From: Heloderma charlesbogerti
Lineage: Eukaryota; Chordata; Lepidosauria; Squamata; Helodermatidae
Assembly (NCBI GenBank): GCA_026122225.1
Contig: JANEZZ010001393.1
Location: 744,001-808,000 of the forward strand
DNA: 64,000 bases
Reading direction: 5' to 3'
The position numbers and the translations under genes are program-made. A model generated the notes under the pieces. It saw nothing but the letters and a program-made list of their open reading frames with translations, had not been told where the DNA came from and did not search any database. This document shows, piece after piece, positions 34,901-43,499 of this stretch. Within the stretch, counting starts at the first letter, position 1, and every line of letters starts with the position of its first letter.

Positions 34901-37900
34901 GCCTCACTTTTGCATTGATGCCTTGTAGAGTGAACAGTCTAATGCTCTTCTGTCTCTCTTCCTAGTTCTTTTCAATTATCCTGATCATCTTCATAATCGA
35001 AGTGGCTGCTGCAGTGGTGGCCTTGGTCTACACATCACTTGTAAGTAACATGAAGTAGAAAGGATGAGCTTGGGGTGACTTGCTTAGGGCGCAATTTTAA
35101 GCATGTTTAGATAGGAAAGAAGTCCTACAACGCCCAGCATTCCCCAGCCAGCCATGCTGGCTGGGGAATGCTGGGAATTGTAGGACTTCTTTCTGTCTAA
35201 ACATGTGAAGGATTGCATCCTTAGTCTTAAAATGGCTGTTGATGTTTCAACTGCTGGCTGCTTTGAGGCATCTGCTGTGACTGCCTTCCATGTCTCAGAA
35301 CAGATGTTCACATGCCAATGCTCTCTCTCTGAGTGGTGGACTTCCCATTTTGGCATAAATATACTTCCTACCCTCTTTTGTAAGAATGATGCATTTGGGG
35401 TCGGTCTGTAGCTCAGTGGTAGAGCCTTGTGTGCAGAAGGTCCCAGGTTCAATTCCTGTCATCTCCAGGTAGGGCAGGAAATCTCCTGCCTGAAACCCTG
35501 GAGAGCCACTGCCCATCAGTGTCAGCAATACTGGGCTAGATGGAGTTATGGTCTGACTTGATATAAGGCAGCTTCCTACATTTTAGCACTGCAGCTGAAA
35601 AAAAAGCTCTACAACAGTTGATCATGCCTGACTTCCTTGCCAGAGCTCTGCTCCCCTGTAAATTAAGAGGGGTTTAAGAGCCCAGTTTTAAAGCCATTGT
35701 AATGTGCAAACAGAGAAGTTTTGTGTTAATGTTTGGAGTTAAGGTAATTTACATTGTCATATTTAAATGGCTTTTACATGTTTTACATACATTTGAGAAC
35801 ATTAAACAATGCTATCAATGCAAATACTTGATCTAATACTATTTAATGTGCATAATAGGCTGGGAGCCTCTAGGTCAGGGCAATGTTGGCATGCATGGCA
35901 AGGTACAGAGGCTGACCTGTATTTATTGGGAGATTTAGGTATACATAAGAAAAATAAGGAAAAAGGATTCTCTCAGCCAATGAGAAGAGATTGCTACATC
36001 TAGTTTGGTCTTTCATCTTTCTAGAAATGAGCTAGATGTGACGGAGGAACAGCCATGTTTGTTTTATTTAAAAGTATTTGTATTTTATTAAAACATTTCA
36101 GCTGTGCCTTTGTCAATAAGATATCCAAGGAGGCTAATCACATGTTTGCCCGATTCACATATAAAGTGTAGGTGTGGGGAGACTCTCATTTTTTTAACAT
36201 CAACGGGGAGATGTGGGTGAGGGGAACCTGATCCCTTCCCCTCTTGAACTATTCTTAAATAAGAATCAAGTGCTAGCTTTGCTTTTCACCATTTCATGTT
36301 TGTTCTTCAGCTTCTCTTATCAGAATAAATATGGTTGATTTCACTTCATATTTTTTCTGGCAAATGGCACATTGATGCATCCCTCTCGAAAGGAATAATT
36401 ATCCATTATAAGGTTGGATAGTCTGAATTCCTTGCTAAAGAGCTATATTTTGGAATCTCAAGTTTCCCCTGTGCCCAAGTTCAACCCAGTCCCTGAGGGG
36501 CCCAACTAGGTGTGCCTATACAGCCATGTTTGTTGGCGTATTTTTCTCCCAGCCTGGCTCCAATACCAGAAGTGAGCCTGGCTGTGAGAGAAGTACCTAG
36601 GATGAGGGAATGTGGGGAGGTAAGGCAGGGGAGGCTTCTGTTAAACCAGGCGTGTTGAACCTCTTTCAGCCCAAGAGGTGAATTCAATTTCAGAGAAGCC
36701 CTTTGGGCTTGCATTCCAGTGGTGGGTGGGGCCAAAGATACCTGCATATTTTAGCTTCAGGCTCTTGCTGCCAGCAGCTAAGCCTTAGGAGAGGCATTCC
36801 AACTTTCTAGAATGGGGAAAAAACAGTGCAAAAGCTGGGAAAGCACCAAATGTTGGCAGGCAGGGGAAATGGGGTGGGGCCAGGAGAATGCCAGAAAGCC
36901 GGATTTGGCCCACAGACCTAAGGTTCAACACTGCTGTGTTAATCTCAGAGGGACTTGTTTCCAATCAAATGTATACAGGATTGCACTGCACATCTGAGAC
37001 ACATATTCCTGCTCCATTGTAAAGTGTAGGGGACACTTCCCATTATATAATGGAACTGGTGAGGCACTTTCTAAGAAATCTTATGCATATTCTGAGTGTG
37101 GCGAAGGTTCTCTTCTCCCCCACCCTCTCTCCCAGCAAAGGATTCATTAGTTGGTGACAAGCAAAACTGGCACTTCTTTCATGTTTGCTTTTTCAGCCTT
37201 CTTTGTGTGAGTAAATGTAGCTTGTTTCACTTCCTGCTTTTTCTGGCACATGCCACGTTGCAGTCAGTGTGTGTGTCCCCGACAAGAAGAGTTGCTAACC
37301 ACAAGAAGACAGGGGAGCCTGAATTCCTTGCTGAAGAGCTACACTTTTGAAACTGGAAGTATACAAGTGTGTGTTTAACCCCTGTGCCTGAAGGCCAAAC
37401 TAGATGTTACAGAGGCAGCCATATTTGTTCAGGTGCCTGCCCCATTCTTGTATGCCGTGGAAGGGGAGAGGTCTGATCCTTTCTTTTTTAACCAAGAGCA
37501 GCACATGCGTGAGTGGAGTGACCTTGAAAAGCACCTATGTGCATGGACATGATTGTAGTGCAAACAGAACAGTGAAACTTCTGGGAAAGTTGGTTTATAT
37601 TGGTAGGGTGTTCGGGGTGGGGTGGGGTAGGGAGAGAAAAGAAGCTAACAGTTCTGGACATCGTGAAAACAATAGCATGGTCTTGAATCTTGAGTTATCC
37701 ATGAGCTTACCAGTATACTCTAATACGCTGTGTGCAACTCCTTCCTTCCTTCCTTCCTTCCTTCCTTCCTTCCTTCCTTCCTTCCTTCCAGGCGGAGACT
37801 ATATTGCAAGGATCAGTGACGAAGTTATTGAAAGAGGAATATGGGAAGTCTCCTGACATTACGACAGTATGGAATGCCACAATGACAGATGTAAGTTGGC

Positions 37901-40900
37901 CCACAGAATGGTTTGGAGCCATGCAGAATGATAAAGTGGTCAGAGCAGTCAGACAATGGAACCAACTGCCTAGGGAGGTGGTGGGCTCTCCATCACTGGA
38001 GGTATTCAAGCAAAGACTGGACAAACATCAGTCAGGGATGCTTTAAACTGGATTCCTGCAGTGAGTAGGGGGTTGGACTTGATGACCTAAGTGGCCCCTT
38101 CCAAGGCTATGATTCCATCAAGCAACAGTGTTTGGTTCTATTATGGACCAGTGAAGTACTGACTGGTATTCTGCTTGACCTCTAAGGAAACCTAGGTGCC
38201 ATTTTGAGTTGTATTCATAGTAGCCTGAGCACTGCCAAAGCCGGTAATGGCACTCCTCTGCTTGCACTCATTCTGGCTTTTGTTGCCGTGTGTCTGCTTC
38301 TAATTTGCAAAGAGTTGTATAAACAGAGGATTTATAGAAGAGCAGCAATAGTAGTAACGAGTTTAGTACGTGACATAGAAGCTGGAAAAACAACTTTGAG
38401 TGGGACTAGGAATTTCAATTTCTAAAAGGCTGCCATTAAGAGGACCAAACTGTCCACCAGGGGGGAAGATGTAATGTGTTTAACATTGCAGCAGAGTAGA
38501 TCTTATTGAAATCCATGGAGAATGGGGGAGGGGATATCTATAAGAACCTTTGGGAGAGAACTGGGTTGTCTTGGAAACCTGTTCCTGAAGGCTTAATTGA
38601 CAATGGAAAGTGCTTCTTCTGGAGATGGGCATGAGCCTAGGGAATTCTTCAGTTGCCATGTAAGCCAAAAGGCCCATTCCATGGATGTAACAAGCAAGGT
38701 AAGAATCCTGGCCCACTCCTGGGCCTTGTGGTTGGCCTGCTGTCCCAGCCTGATAGCTGCAGGACCATGGTGGAGGAAAGGGTAACTGTAGAATGTAAAG
38801 TGGTTGGGTTGCTTTTTGTTTTTTAAGCAGCAAAGTGATCCCTCTCTCCCACGTTGCATTGCCATTTGGGGACCCTTGTTTGCATTCTTTGTCTCTGTTC
38901 TCCCTAGGACATCCAGCAGTGCACATCAGCCTCACTTAGCAAAAGCAGCCACGCTGCTGGCTTGCGAGCACCCTGCATCTTTGGGGACCACATATTGAAA
39001 TGTGTGTTTTGGGCTAGAAAAACATATTGCTACAGATGAAATTGGTCAGTTATCTGGAAAGGCCCTGTAGTTCCTTGCTAGTATTGTGTTGTATATGGCA
39101 AGGCAGATGGATGGCCTTCTCTTCCTCCCATATTGGAGGTGAAGCTAAAAGTTGAGCAGTGGCATCCAACTCTCCATACTCGTTACAAGCATCCCTTACC
39201 CCTAAGCCAGCTGTCCCCAACCTGGTGCCCACCACATGTTTTGGACTACAGCATTCCTGACCAGAGGCCACACTGGCTTGAGTTGATGGGAGTTGAAGTC
39301 CGAAACATCTGGAGGGCATCTGGGTAGAGGCGGTTCCCCTAAGCAGATGGTCTTTTTTTAAAACTGCTGCCCTGTTGTAAGCCACAAGCTGGAAGAAGGC
39401 GGGATAATAGTTATTTAGGCTGCAATGCTATGCAGATGTACCTATGAGAAAGTCCTGTTGATGGGACTTACTTTTGATTAAACATGCAGGGAATTTCACT
39501 GTAAGTTACTGGGTAGTCCTGCTTTGTCAGGTAGAAAAGGCCCTCATGACGGGACACTGGAGTACTTAATATATTACCAGTTTCCATCTCGGAATGTAAA
39601 ATGAAAAGGCTATAATGTGGTACCTAACATATCTCCTTTGCTCTTAACATTTCCTCTTTAGCTGAAATGCTGTGGTCTGTCAAATTACACAGACTTTGAA
39701 GGTTCCTACTATGAAAAACAACATGCCAATCACTATCCACCATTTTGCTGTAATGGTGAACTTCCCTGCAATGCTACTGGTGCTGCACAAAAGAATGTGC
39801 CGGTATGAAAACAAATGATTGCCTCCTTTACTGTACATTTGGGGGTAGGGGGAGGATGAGAAGTCATGGTTTTAAGTGGAATGACCCTTGCTGACCCTTG
39901 GACCCAGCCTGTATATTGGGGAAGGTACTTCTCACTGCAGGGGATAACAGTGCTTCTAAAATAAGACGTCATTTTCCCCCTACTGGTCTAAAATAACTTC
40001 AAGGACTGCACTCTTCTGGGCAGATACATTCTCTGATGAACTAACTTAATTTCATGGCTGATAAAGCATTTTACACAGAATTGGGGATGAATTCCAGGCA
40101 ACTTGGTGACAGATTTGGGGCTCTTCTGAGGGATTTTGGAGTAGAATTTCTGCGGGACAACTAATTTTTAAAAAATTGGTCTGTTAATGTCCCTCATAAA
40201 GGTGATGGTTGGTCTGATGTAGAGGCCTCTGTTGTTGCCAAACAAAATGTATTCTGAGCTGTGTATTCTTTCGTAGCCACCTTGAGAACCTTGTTAAAGG
40301 GACCAATAAAAATGCCTGAAATAAATAAAAATGGGTGATAGCTCTTGGCACCATTCTGGTTTGATCTCTGTGGAGGTGGTGTCCCTTGGTGAAGCAGGGA
40401 GGGCCCTATTCATGCTGTGCAGAGGCCCTAAATGCTTTTGCACATGCATACTACATTCAGTTGCAGTTCTCACAATGCAGTATCCCATTTGTGGGAGCAG
40501 CCCACTAATTCTGCATGGGCTGCAGCCTGCAAGGTGCAGATTGGGGGGTCCCTGCTGTCCCTGTCCTGGGCATAGAATAATTTTGGTGGGGTTGAGGACA
40601 GCGAGTCATAGCCTGTACAGCAGCCTTCTCTTCTTCTGGTGCCAGTGTAGGCTACAGATGTTGCTGGCCCTGGCTGGCACCAGGAGACCTCTACAGGTTT
40701 GCACAGAGATAATAAATAAATGGGGGGAAAGTTCTCTGTCTTTCCCCCCACCCTGGACTGTGCTGTAATAGACATAACTAATTTCTCTCTCTCCCTTTTT
40801 TTAAACAACAAACAATCCCTAGGGCTGCTTCCCTGAGCTGCTGAAGGAAATACGTAAGAATGCTGGTGCAGTGGGTGGAGTAGCAGCCGGAATCTGTGCC

Positions 40901-42322
40901 CTGGAGGTATGTTGACGGAGCTCTCTGAGCCCCTTTGAGAACTGATCTGTCTTGTTGCTATTCCACTGCTGTGCCCTAGTGACCATAACAGCGATGGCCC
41001 TCTTCTCACTGCAGCATTCATGGGCTTTGTACTTGAATGACAAGACGCACCAGATGGATGTTGTTATCAGATACGGGACCTGCCGCTGGTGACTCCTTAA
41101 CCATCAAGGGTTTACCCCCTACCCCACCCCACCCCACCCCACCCACACACAGAGAAGCTTGATGCTTTTCCTTGGTTGCATGTCACAAGGTTATTGAACC
41201 TTGGGCCTAAAGAGCCACCAGTGGCTGTTCTCGCTAAGCTTTCTAGAGCATGAAGTGGCTTCTGATCTGATTCCCAATGAGCGGCATCTGTCTTTCACAC
41301 AGTTAGACATGTCTAGTAGGTGTTCCTGTATGTTGCTAGAGGACAAAGAGTATGTGGTGCTACTGAAGGAAGGAGCATGCGCACCACAGGATTCTCAACA
41401 CAGGCCTGATCGCTTATTCCAGGTCCCACATTAGGAAAACGTGTTCCAGATGGTCATGTTATTGCAGAACAAATGTGCAAGTACGTCTCAGTTGTGAGGA
41501 GGAGCCAAAACCTCAGCCTCCTTGACCCTGTTGGGGTCAGAGTGCCTTGATGTAATGGTGGCTTCTTCAGGCTTGGGGGGAACGCCCAAGTATCTGGGAG
41601 GAAATGTTGCAGTCGTATCTGGAGGAAACTGGTCATTCAAGTGTGGGCAGGAAGGGGAGCTAATTGCACCCTGAACTGGAGGGTGCAGTTAGAACCCCCA
41701 GCCTCAGAACTCCTCTGAGGCTGGGGATGTGGTGAATCCTTCTCTTTTATGGCAGAACCAGGCCTTTGTTTAAGGCAGGGGTGCAGAACCTCTTTCAGCC
41801 TGAGGGCCGAATTATATTTCAGAGAAGCTCATGGGGGGCCACGTTCCAGTGGTGGTTGGGGCCCAAAAGTAAAAGGGGCATGGCCCAAAATATGAAAAAT
41901 ACCATCTCTTAGCTTAAAGCTCTCGCTGCCAGTAACTTGAGTCTTAGGAGAGGCATCTCAACCTTATAAATTGGGGGGAAATGGTGCAAAAGCTGGGAAA
42001 TCACCAAACCATTGGCAATTGGGGGTGGAAAGGGGGCAGGGGAATGGGGCCTGGCCATCTGGGAACCCCAGGGGGACCAGGCTCAACACCCCTGGTTTAA
42101 CAGTTAGCCCACTCCTTCCTCTCCCTCTCCCTCATCTTAAGGAATACAAGAATGGCTGAGAAGTGATGGCTGCTTTCTCCTGCTTTAATTCTTATAATGC
42201 CTGTGTAAAGCACTTGAGCAGAAGGAGCAGAAACTCAACCTTTTTGTCTCATTCCCTCCATCCCTCAGATTGCAGCAATGGCTGTGGCAATGTACCTCTA
42301 CTGCCACCTGGACGAGAAGTAA
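22876..42322 (+). CDS. TSPAN1: Tetraspanin-1, seven coding exons (spliced)
   Basis: The exons at 22876-22932, 33628-33834, 34966-35040, 37792-37890, 39662-39802, 40823-40906 and 42269-42322 join in frame to encode 238 residues (human TSPAN1 is 241). All introns are phase 0 with GT-AG ends. The protein has TM1 (about 12-34), a small loop, TM2 (54-75), TM3 (86-110), a large loop (111-208) and TM4 (209-232). The loop has CCG at 149-151, FCC at 174-176, C182 and C195, the six-cysteine tetraspanin pattern. Sequons NAT (141), NYT (154) and NAT (183) look matched to human sites. Tetraspanins are membrane organisers that bind partner proteins; TSPAN1 is known mainly in epithelial cells and endolysosomal membranes. 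All exons appear intact, so the gene should be functional. Confidence 0.97.
24621..24918 (-). mobile_element. hAT-like MITE (GAACCTCTTTCAGCC family), reversed
   Basis: The reverse strand starts CAGGGGTGCTGAACCTC and 'tttcaacccaagggccaaattcc'. It ends at 'ttctgcacccgtg'. Shared body words with copies at 36647, 41776 and 51398 include 'taaggcttagttatcagcag' (here given on the + strand). Confidence 0.7.
25071..25300 (-). repeat. MIR-like tRNA-derived SINE, minus strand
   Basis: On the reverse strand a B-box-like 'GGGTTCAAATCC' follows a tRNA-like head ('gtgtggtgtagtggttagaat'). The body then has 'ctgccttgccgacctcacagg' and an A/T tail. That order (tRNA head, core, LINE-like tail) is the MIR/CORE-SINE plan. 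Another copy lies at 44597-44797. Confidence 0.7.
25900..26072 (+). mobile_element. CR1-clade LINE 3' end
   Basis: 'ccggttggccactgggcaaac', 'aggtggacccttggtctcat' and 'ggctcttcttatgttctta' match the 3' end of the element finishing at 20300. Short 5'-truncated copy. Confidence 0.8.
26830..27567 (+). mobile_element. CR1 LINE, 5'-truncated, 3' end intact
   Basis: Broken frames read '[20 protein letters not shown]', '[14 protein letters not shown]', '[18 protein letters not shown]', '[18 protein letters not shown]' and '[17 protein letters not shown]', the C-terminal part of CR1 ORF2. It ends 'ccttccaaccctactattctatgattctatg', the CR1 3' octamer repeat. It is a different CR1 family from the one at 16897-20300. 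Confidence 0.88.
27963..28043. repeat. Palindromic MITE remnant (CCAACCTTGG / GGGTTGGGGAAGG)
   Basis: 'cagccttttccaaccttgg' pairs with 'agggttggggaaggctg', with 'gggagttgtagttcagctggag' inside. This matches the family at 39195 and 50700. Confidence 0.6.
28830..28961. repeat. Palindromic MITE (TTAAGGGCACAATCCTA family)
   Basis: The left arm 'ttaagggcacaatcctatgcatgctttgacag' is mirrored by 'ctgtctaaattttcataggattgcat'. The inner arms pair across 'cagcatggctggctgggg'. Its right end is cut by the MITE starting at 28962. Confidence 0.75.
28962..29124. mobile_element. Palindromic hAT-like MITE (CAGTGGAGGCTGG family), copy 1
   Basis: It begins CAGTGGAGGCTGGTGATG and ends GAGCCACCAGCCTCCACTG. The middle has inverted copies of 'ttcagtcagaacc' / 'ggttctgactgaaa'. 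Flanks GATTGCAT and GATTGCCC (six of eight) fit an 8-bp duplication. Other copies: 45983, 51522, 58520. Confidence 0.8.
29861..30188 (+). repeat. Sauria-type SINE (tRNA head, BovB-like tail)
   Basis: The head 'gtggttaagacgctgaactgc' and 'cagttcgagaccc' resemble tRNA A and B boxes. The body has 'agtagataaataggtaccgcc' and 'gccggccacatgaccacgg', which are Sauria SINE wording. The tail 'agagtcggacacgactg' is identical over 17 nt to the 3' end of the BovB LINE here. Sauria SINEs are known only from squamates and are moved by BovB. This copy is a strong taxonomic marker. Confidence 0.88.
31032..31106. repeat. Half of a palindromic MITE (TTAAGGGCACAATCCTA family)
   Basis: 'catggttggctggggaatgg', 'agctgtaggacttttttt' and 'aaacatgcttagaattgcaccctaag' correspond to the right arm of the element at 35084-35224. 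Confidence 0.65.
31866..32007. repeat. Palindromic MITE of 142 bp
   Basis: The ends 'catggggtagtatcctatg' and 'cattggataataccccatg' are inverted. 'gttagtcctac' / 'gtaggactaac' and 'agtagaccca' / 'gagtctact' also pair. No coding capacity. Confidence 0.75.
32225..32690 (-). repeat. Interspersed repeat related to 62125-62380
   Basis: It shares 'tttattaattttaagcatttctacc'-like tail wording, 'ctcccagagtggcttaca', 'cagtccttgcctgcaggcttaca' (as 'agtccctgctgtcaggcttac') and 'gcatggaaacaattca' with the block at 62125. The T/A-rich left edge suggests a reversed LINE- or SINE-like tail. Family not named. Confidence 0.55.
33628..33834 (+). CDS. TSPAN1: TSPAN1 coding exon 2
   Basis: 207 nt (69 codons, residues 20-88) between 'ttcctag' and the donor GTAAAA. 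It gives the rest of TM1, the small loop with '[12 protein letters not shown]', and TM2 with '[20 protein letters not shown]' followed by the juxtamembrane '[11 protein letters not shown]'. It lies 10.7 kb after exon 1; the large intron is filled with repeats. The donor is weaker than the others. Confidence 0.96.
34966..35040 (+). CDS. TSPAN1: TSPAN1 coding exon 3
   Basis: 75 nt (25 codons, residues 89-113) between 'ttcctag' and GTAAGT. It encodes TM3, '[20 protein letters not shown]' plus VYTSL, including the glutamate (E100) typical of tetraspanin TM3. A palindromic MITE starts about 45 bp after the donor. Confidence 0.96.
35084..35224. repeat. Palindromic MITE, best-preserved copy of the TTAAGGGCACAATCCTA family
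   Basis: A near-perfect 141-bp hairpin. The centre 'cattccccagccagccatgctggctggggaatg' (in two parts 'cattccccagccagc' and 'gctggctggggaatg') is fully paired and the outer arms carry 'aagtcctacaacgcccagc' and 'gggaattgtaggacttc'. It lies in intron 3, 44 bp after the exon 3 donor. Confidence 0.85.
35398..35584 (+). repeat. tRNA-derived SINE with CR1-like tail
   Basis: The head has an A box TAGCTCAGTGG (35409-35419) and a B box GGTTCAATTCC (35446-35456). It is not a functional tRNA, since no proper acceptor stem closes. A body with 'ctgaaaccctggagagccact' leads to a tail 'ctgggctagatgga..ggtctgacttgatataaggca', which shares words with the CR1 3' end at 20250 ('ctggactagatgga..ggtctga'). A second, internally deleted copy is at 43389-43493. 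Confidence 0.82.
36311..36530 (+). repeat. Direct repeat, copy A (intron 3)
   Basis: It shares ordered words with 37192-37430: 'tttcacttcatattttttctggca' vs 'tttcacttcctgctttttctggca', 'ctgaattccttgctaaagagct' vs 'ctgaattccttgctgaagagct', then 'cagccatgtttgtt' vs 'cagccatatttgtt'. Two copies of one MITE or an old local duplication. Confidence 0.6.
36647..36935 (+). mobile_element. hAT-like MITE (GAACCTCTTTCAGCC family)
   Basis: It starts CAGGCGTGTTGAACCTC and ends GGTTCAACACTGCTG. It carries 'gccttaggagaggcattcc' and 'gcaaaagctgggaaagcacc', shared with 41776-42094. Confidence 0.75.
37192..37430 (+). repeat. Direct repeat, copy B (intron 3)
   Basis: Partner of 36311-36530, about 880 bp away. 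'aaggccaaactagatgttac' at its right end matches MITE starts near 11658 and 58828, which favours two copies of a transposon over a local duplication. Confidence 0.6.
37741..37791 (+). repeat. (CTTC)n microsatellite forming the exon 4 acceptor tract
   Basis: About twelve CTTC/CCTT units end in CCAG at 37788-37791, directly at the border of exon 4. The repeat provides the whole pyrimidine tract of this splice acceptor. Confidence 0.95.
37792..37890 (+). CDS. TSPAN1: TSPAN1 coding exon 4
   Basis: 99 nt (33 codons, residues 114-146) between a CTTC-repeat acceptor ending CCAG and the donor GTAAGT. It encodes the first part of the large extracellular loop, '[20 protein letters not shown]', including a predicted N-glycosylation site (N141). 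A CR1 3' end begins about 40 bp downstream, so the exon sits between two repeats. Confidence 0.96.
37928..38118 (+). mobile_element. CR1 LINE 3' end
   Basis: It reads '[19 protein letters not shown]' and '[13 protein letters not shown]', the last residues of CR1 ORF2, then 'ggggttggacttgatgacct' and 'ccttccaaggctatgattcc'. Short 5'-truncated copy just after exon 4. Confidence 0.88.
38204..38425 (+). other. Intronic open frame with a membrane-like segment
   Basis: The frame (no ATG) has '[18 protein letters not shown]', a good membrane segment, then a basic stretch '[13 protein letters not shown]'. Its stop is followed after about 36 nt by a purine run 'aggggggaaga' and TGTAATG. The order membrane anchor, short tail, purine tract, TG would suit the 3' end of an old retroviral envelope gene and its LTR start, but nothing else supports that. 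It may be chance. Confidence 0.25.
39195..39327. repeat. Palindromic MITE (CCAGATGTTTTGGA family)
   Basis: 'cagctgtccccaacctggtgcccaccacatgttttggactaca' (split: 'tccccaacctggtgccc', 'catgttttggactaca') is partly mirrored by 'gggagttgaagtccgaaacatctggagggcatctggg'. Same family as 3011, 27963 and 50700. Confidence 0.65.
39417..39505. repeat. Small palindromic repeat (AAGTCC...GGGACTTACT)
   Basis: 'gctgcaatgctatgcagatg' and 'agaaagtcctgttgatgggacttact' form a short imperfect hairpin. Degraded relatives occur near 4080, 22705, 23099, 36940, 53785 and 54045. Confidence 0.5.
39662..39802 (+). CDS. TSPAN1: TSPAN1 coding exon 5
   Basis: 141 nt (47 codons, residues 147-193) between 'cctctttag' and GTATGA. 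It encodes the heart of the large loop, '[15 protein letters not shown]' with the signature CCG, then 'YPPFCC' and 'LPCNATG'. It supplies five of the six loop cysteines and two sequons. Confidence 0.97.
40823..40906 (+). CDS. TSPAN1: TSPAN1 coding exon 6
   Basis: 84 nt (28 codons, residues 194-221) between 'atccctag' and GTATGT. It starts with GC (C195, the last loop cysteine), continues '[11 protein letters not shown]' and enters TM4 with '[13 protein letters not shown]', very close to the human block. Confidence 0.97.
41113..41151. repeat. (CCCCA)n simple repeat
   Basis: About six CCCCA units followed by CA units in intron 6. Confidence 0.9.
41776..42094 (+). mobile_element. hAT-like MITE (GAACCTCTTTCAGCC family)
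   Basis: The ends are CAGGGGTGCAGAACCTC and GGCTCAACACCCCTG. Flanks GTTTAAGG and GTTTAACA agree at six of eight positions, in line with an 8-bp duplication. It lies in intron 6. Confidence 0.78.
42269..42322 (+). CDS. TSPAN1: TSPAN1 coding exon 7 with stop codon
   Basis: 54 nt after 'tccctcag'. It encodes '[17 protein letters not shown]' and TAA at 42320-42322. It completes TM4 and a short cytoplasmic tail ending DEK; the human tail is shorter (NLQ). Confidence 0.96.
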   Translation: MAAMAVAMYLYCHLDEK

Positions 42323-43180
42323 CTGTGATGGAAGGCCAGGAGGATTACCTTGCCAGGAGGCGAGACAGTGGTGCACACCGCAACCTTTTCTTAACCTGTG
42401 TCCGCAACAATCAAGCATTTCTCGGGCCTGACGCACATTGCGCGATTTAACTGTTTGACTCTACTGAGCTGGAATCTGTAGTGTGTACATAAATGAAGTA
42501 ATGAAAAATTGTCTGATAAGAAATGTTTATAATGCAAAGGGCTCTTGTGTTGAAAGCCAGAAATAACTGAATCAAATATGTGGGAGGGGGGAGCCAAAAG
42601 GAGCAGTGTTTCTGCCTTTTAAAAATGATCATCCCCACTGTAGAGTTTGTTTTTTCCCTGCTGGCTTTGATACCTGCCATCCTGAGATGCACGAAATCTC
42701 TCTAGGAGAGTAAGCAGCCCAGAATGCTGCTAAAGGCTCTGAAAGGCTCCAATTCCACTCCTATGCCAATCATAGAATTCTGTCTCCATCTGGTATAAAT
42801 GAGGGAGATTAACATTGCCTTTATCAATACCAGCACAACACAGGAGACAAGCAAACATCATGAGCTGCTGTTAACTGTTGGGAGAAAAAGTGCATGGCTA
42901 CGAAGAATGGTGGCACGGTAAATCCATCCTTCTCTGCAGGTCAATGCATGAGGATTCTCCTGTTCCCTCCCCCCAGCATACTCCACATGACTTGTCCCTA
43001 TGGGTGTCTGGTTGAGCTAGCTCTATCTGAATGGAGCCCCTCTTATTCTGTTGTACTTTGACTTAGCCCTCTGGGGTTTTTTTTACTCTTTGTGGATACA
43101 ATTTAACTTATAATCTAACTGCAAAATAGCATTGTTTGCATATTGACTCTTGCAATAAAATCTACTTTTTAATTAAATCT
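42323..43180 (+). other. TSPAN1: TSPAN1 3' untranslated region
   Basis: The sequence between the stop codon and the polyadenylation signal at 43154 holds no recognised repeat. The end is inferred at 10-30 nt after the signal. The first short frame in it, running on from exon 7 in another frame, is not coding. Confidence 0.7.
43154..43159 (+). promoter_or_regulatory. Polyadenylation signal AATAAA for TSPAN1
   Basis: Canonical AATAAA about 830 nt after the stop codon, followed by T-rich sequence ('tctactttttaatt'). Confidence 0.75.
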
Positions 43181-43388
43181 TGTAGACGTGAATGTCTCAC
43201 AGCACAGTAGAGAAAGAAAAATATTATTTAGAACATCTGTAGAAACACAGCTGGCCCAGGTGATGGGGCTACAACTAGAACCACTATGCCCCCCCCACTG
43301 CCCTGCAGAGCTTTTTAGAAAGTTCCTTCAAGGAACTATAGGGAGAACTGGGACAGAGTTGGTCTTAGCTTTATTGCCCTTTACGGGA

Positions 43389-43493
43389 GGGTCCATAGCT
43401 CAGTGGCCATCCCCAGCATCCCTGGACAGTGTCGACAATACTGGGCTAGATGGACTAATGGTCTGACTTGGTATAAGACAGTTTCCTATGTTC
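43389..43493 (+). repeat. tRNA-derived SINE, internally deleted copy
   Basis: 'ggtccatagctcagtggcca' (A-box region) joins directly to 'cagtgtcgacaatactgggctagatgga' and 'ggtctgacttggtataaga', so the B box and body are lost. Related to 35398-35584. Confidence 0.7.
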
Positions 43494-43499
43494 CTGTTG

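Noticed and set aside
35402..35473. tRNA gene
   Set aside because: The A and B boxes are present, but the flanks do not form an acceptor stem and the sequence continues into a SINE body and tail.
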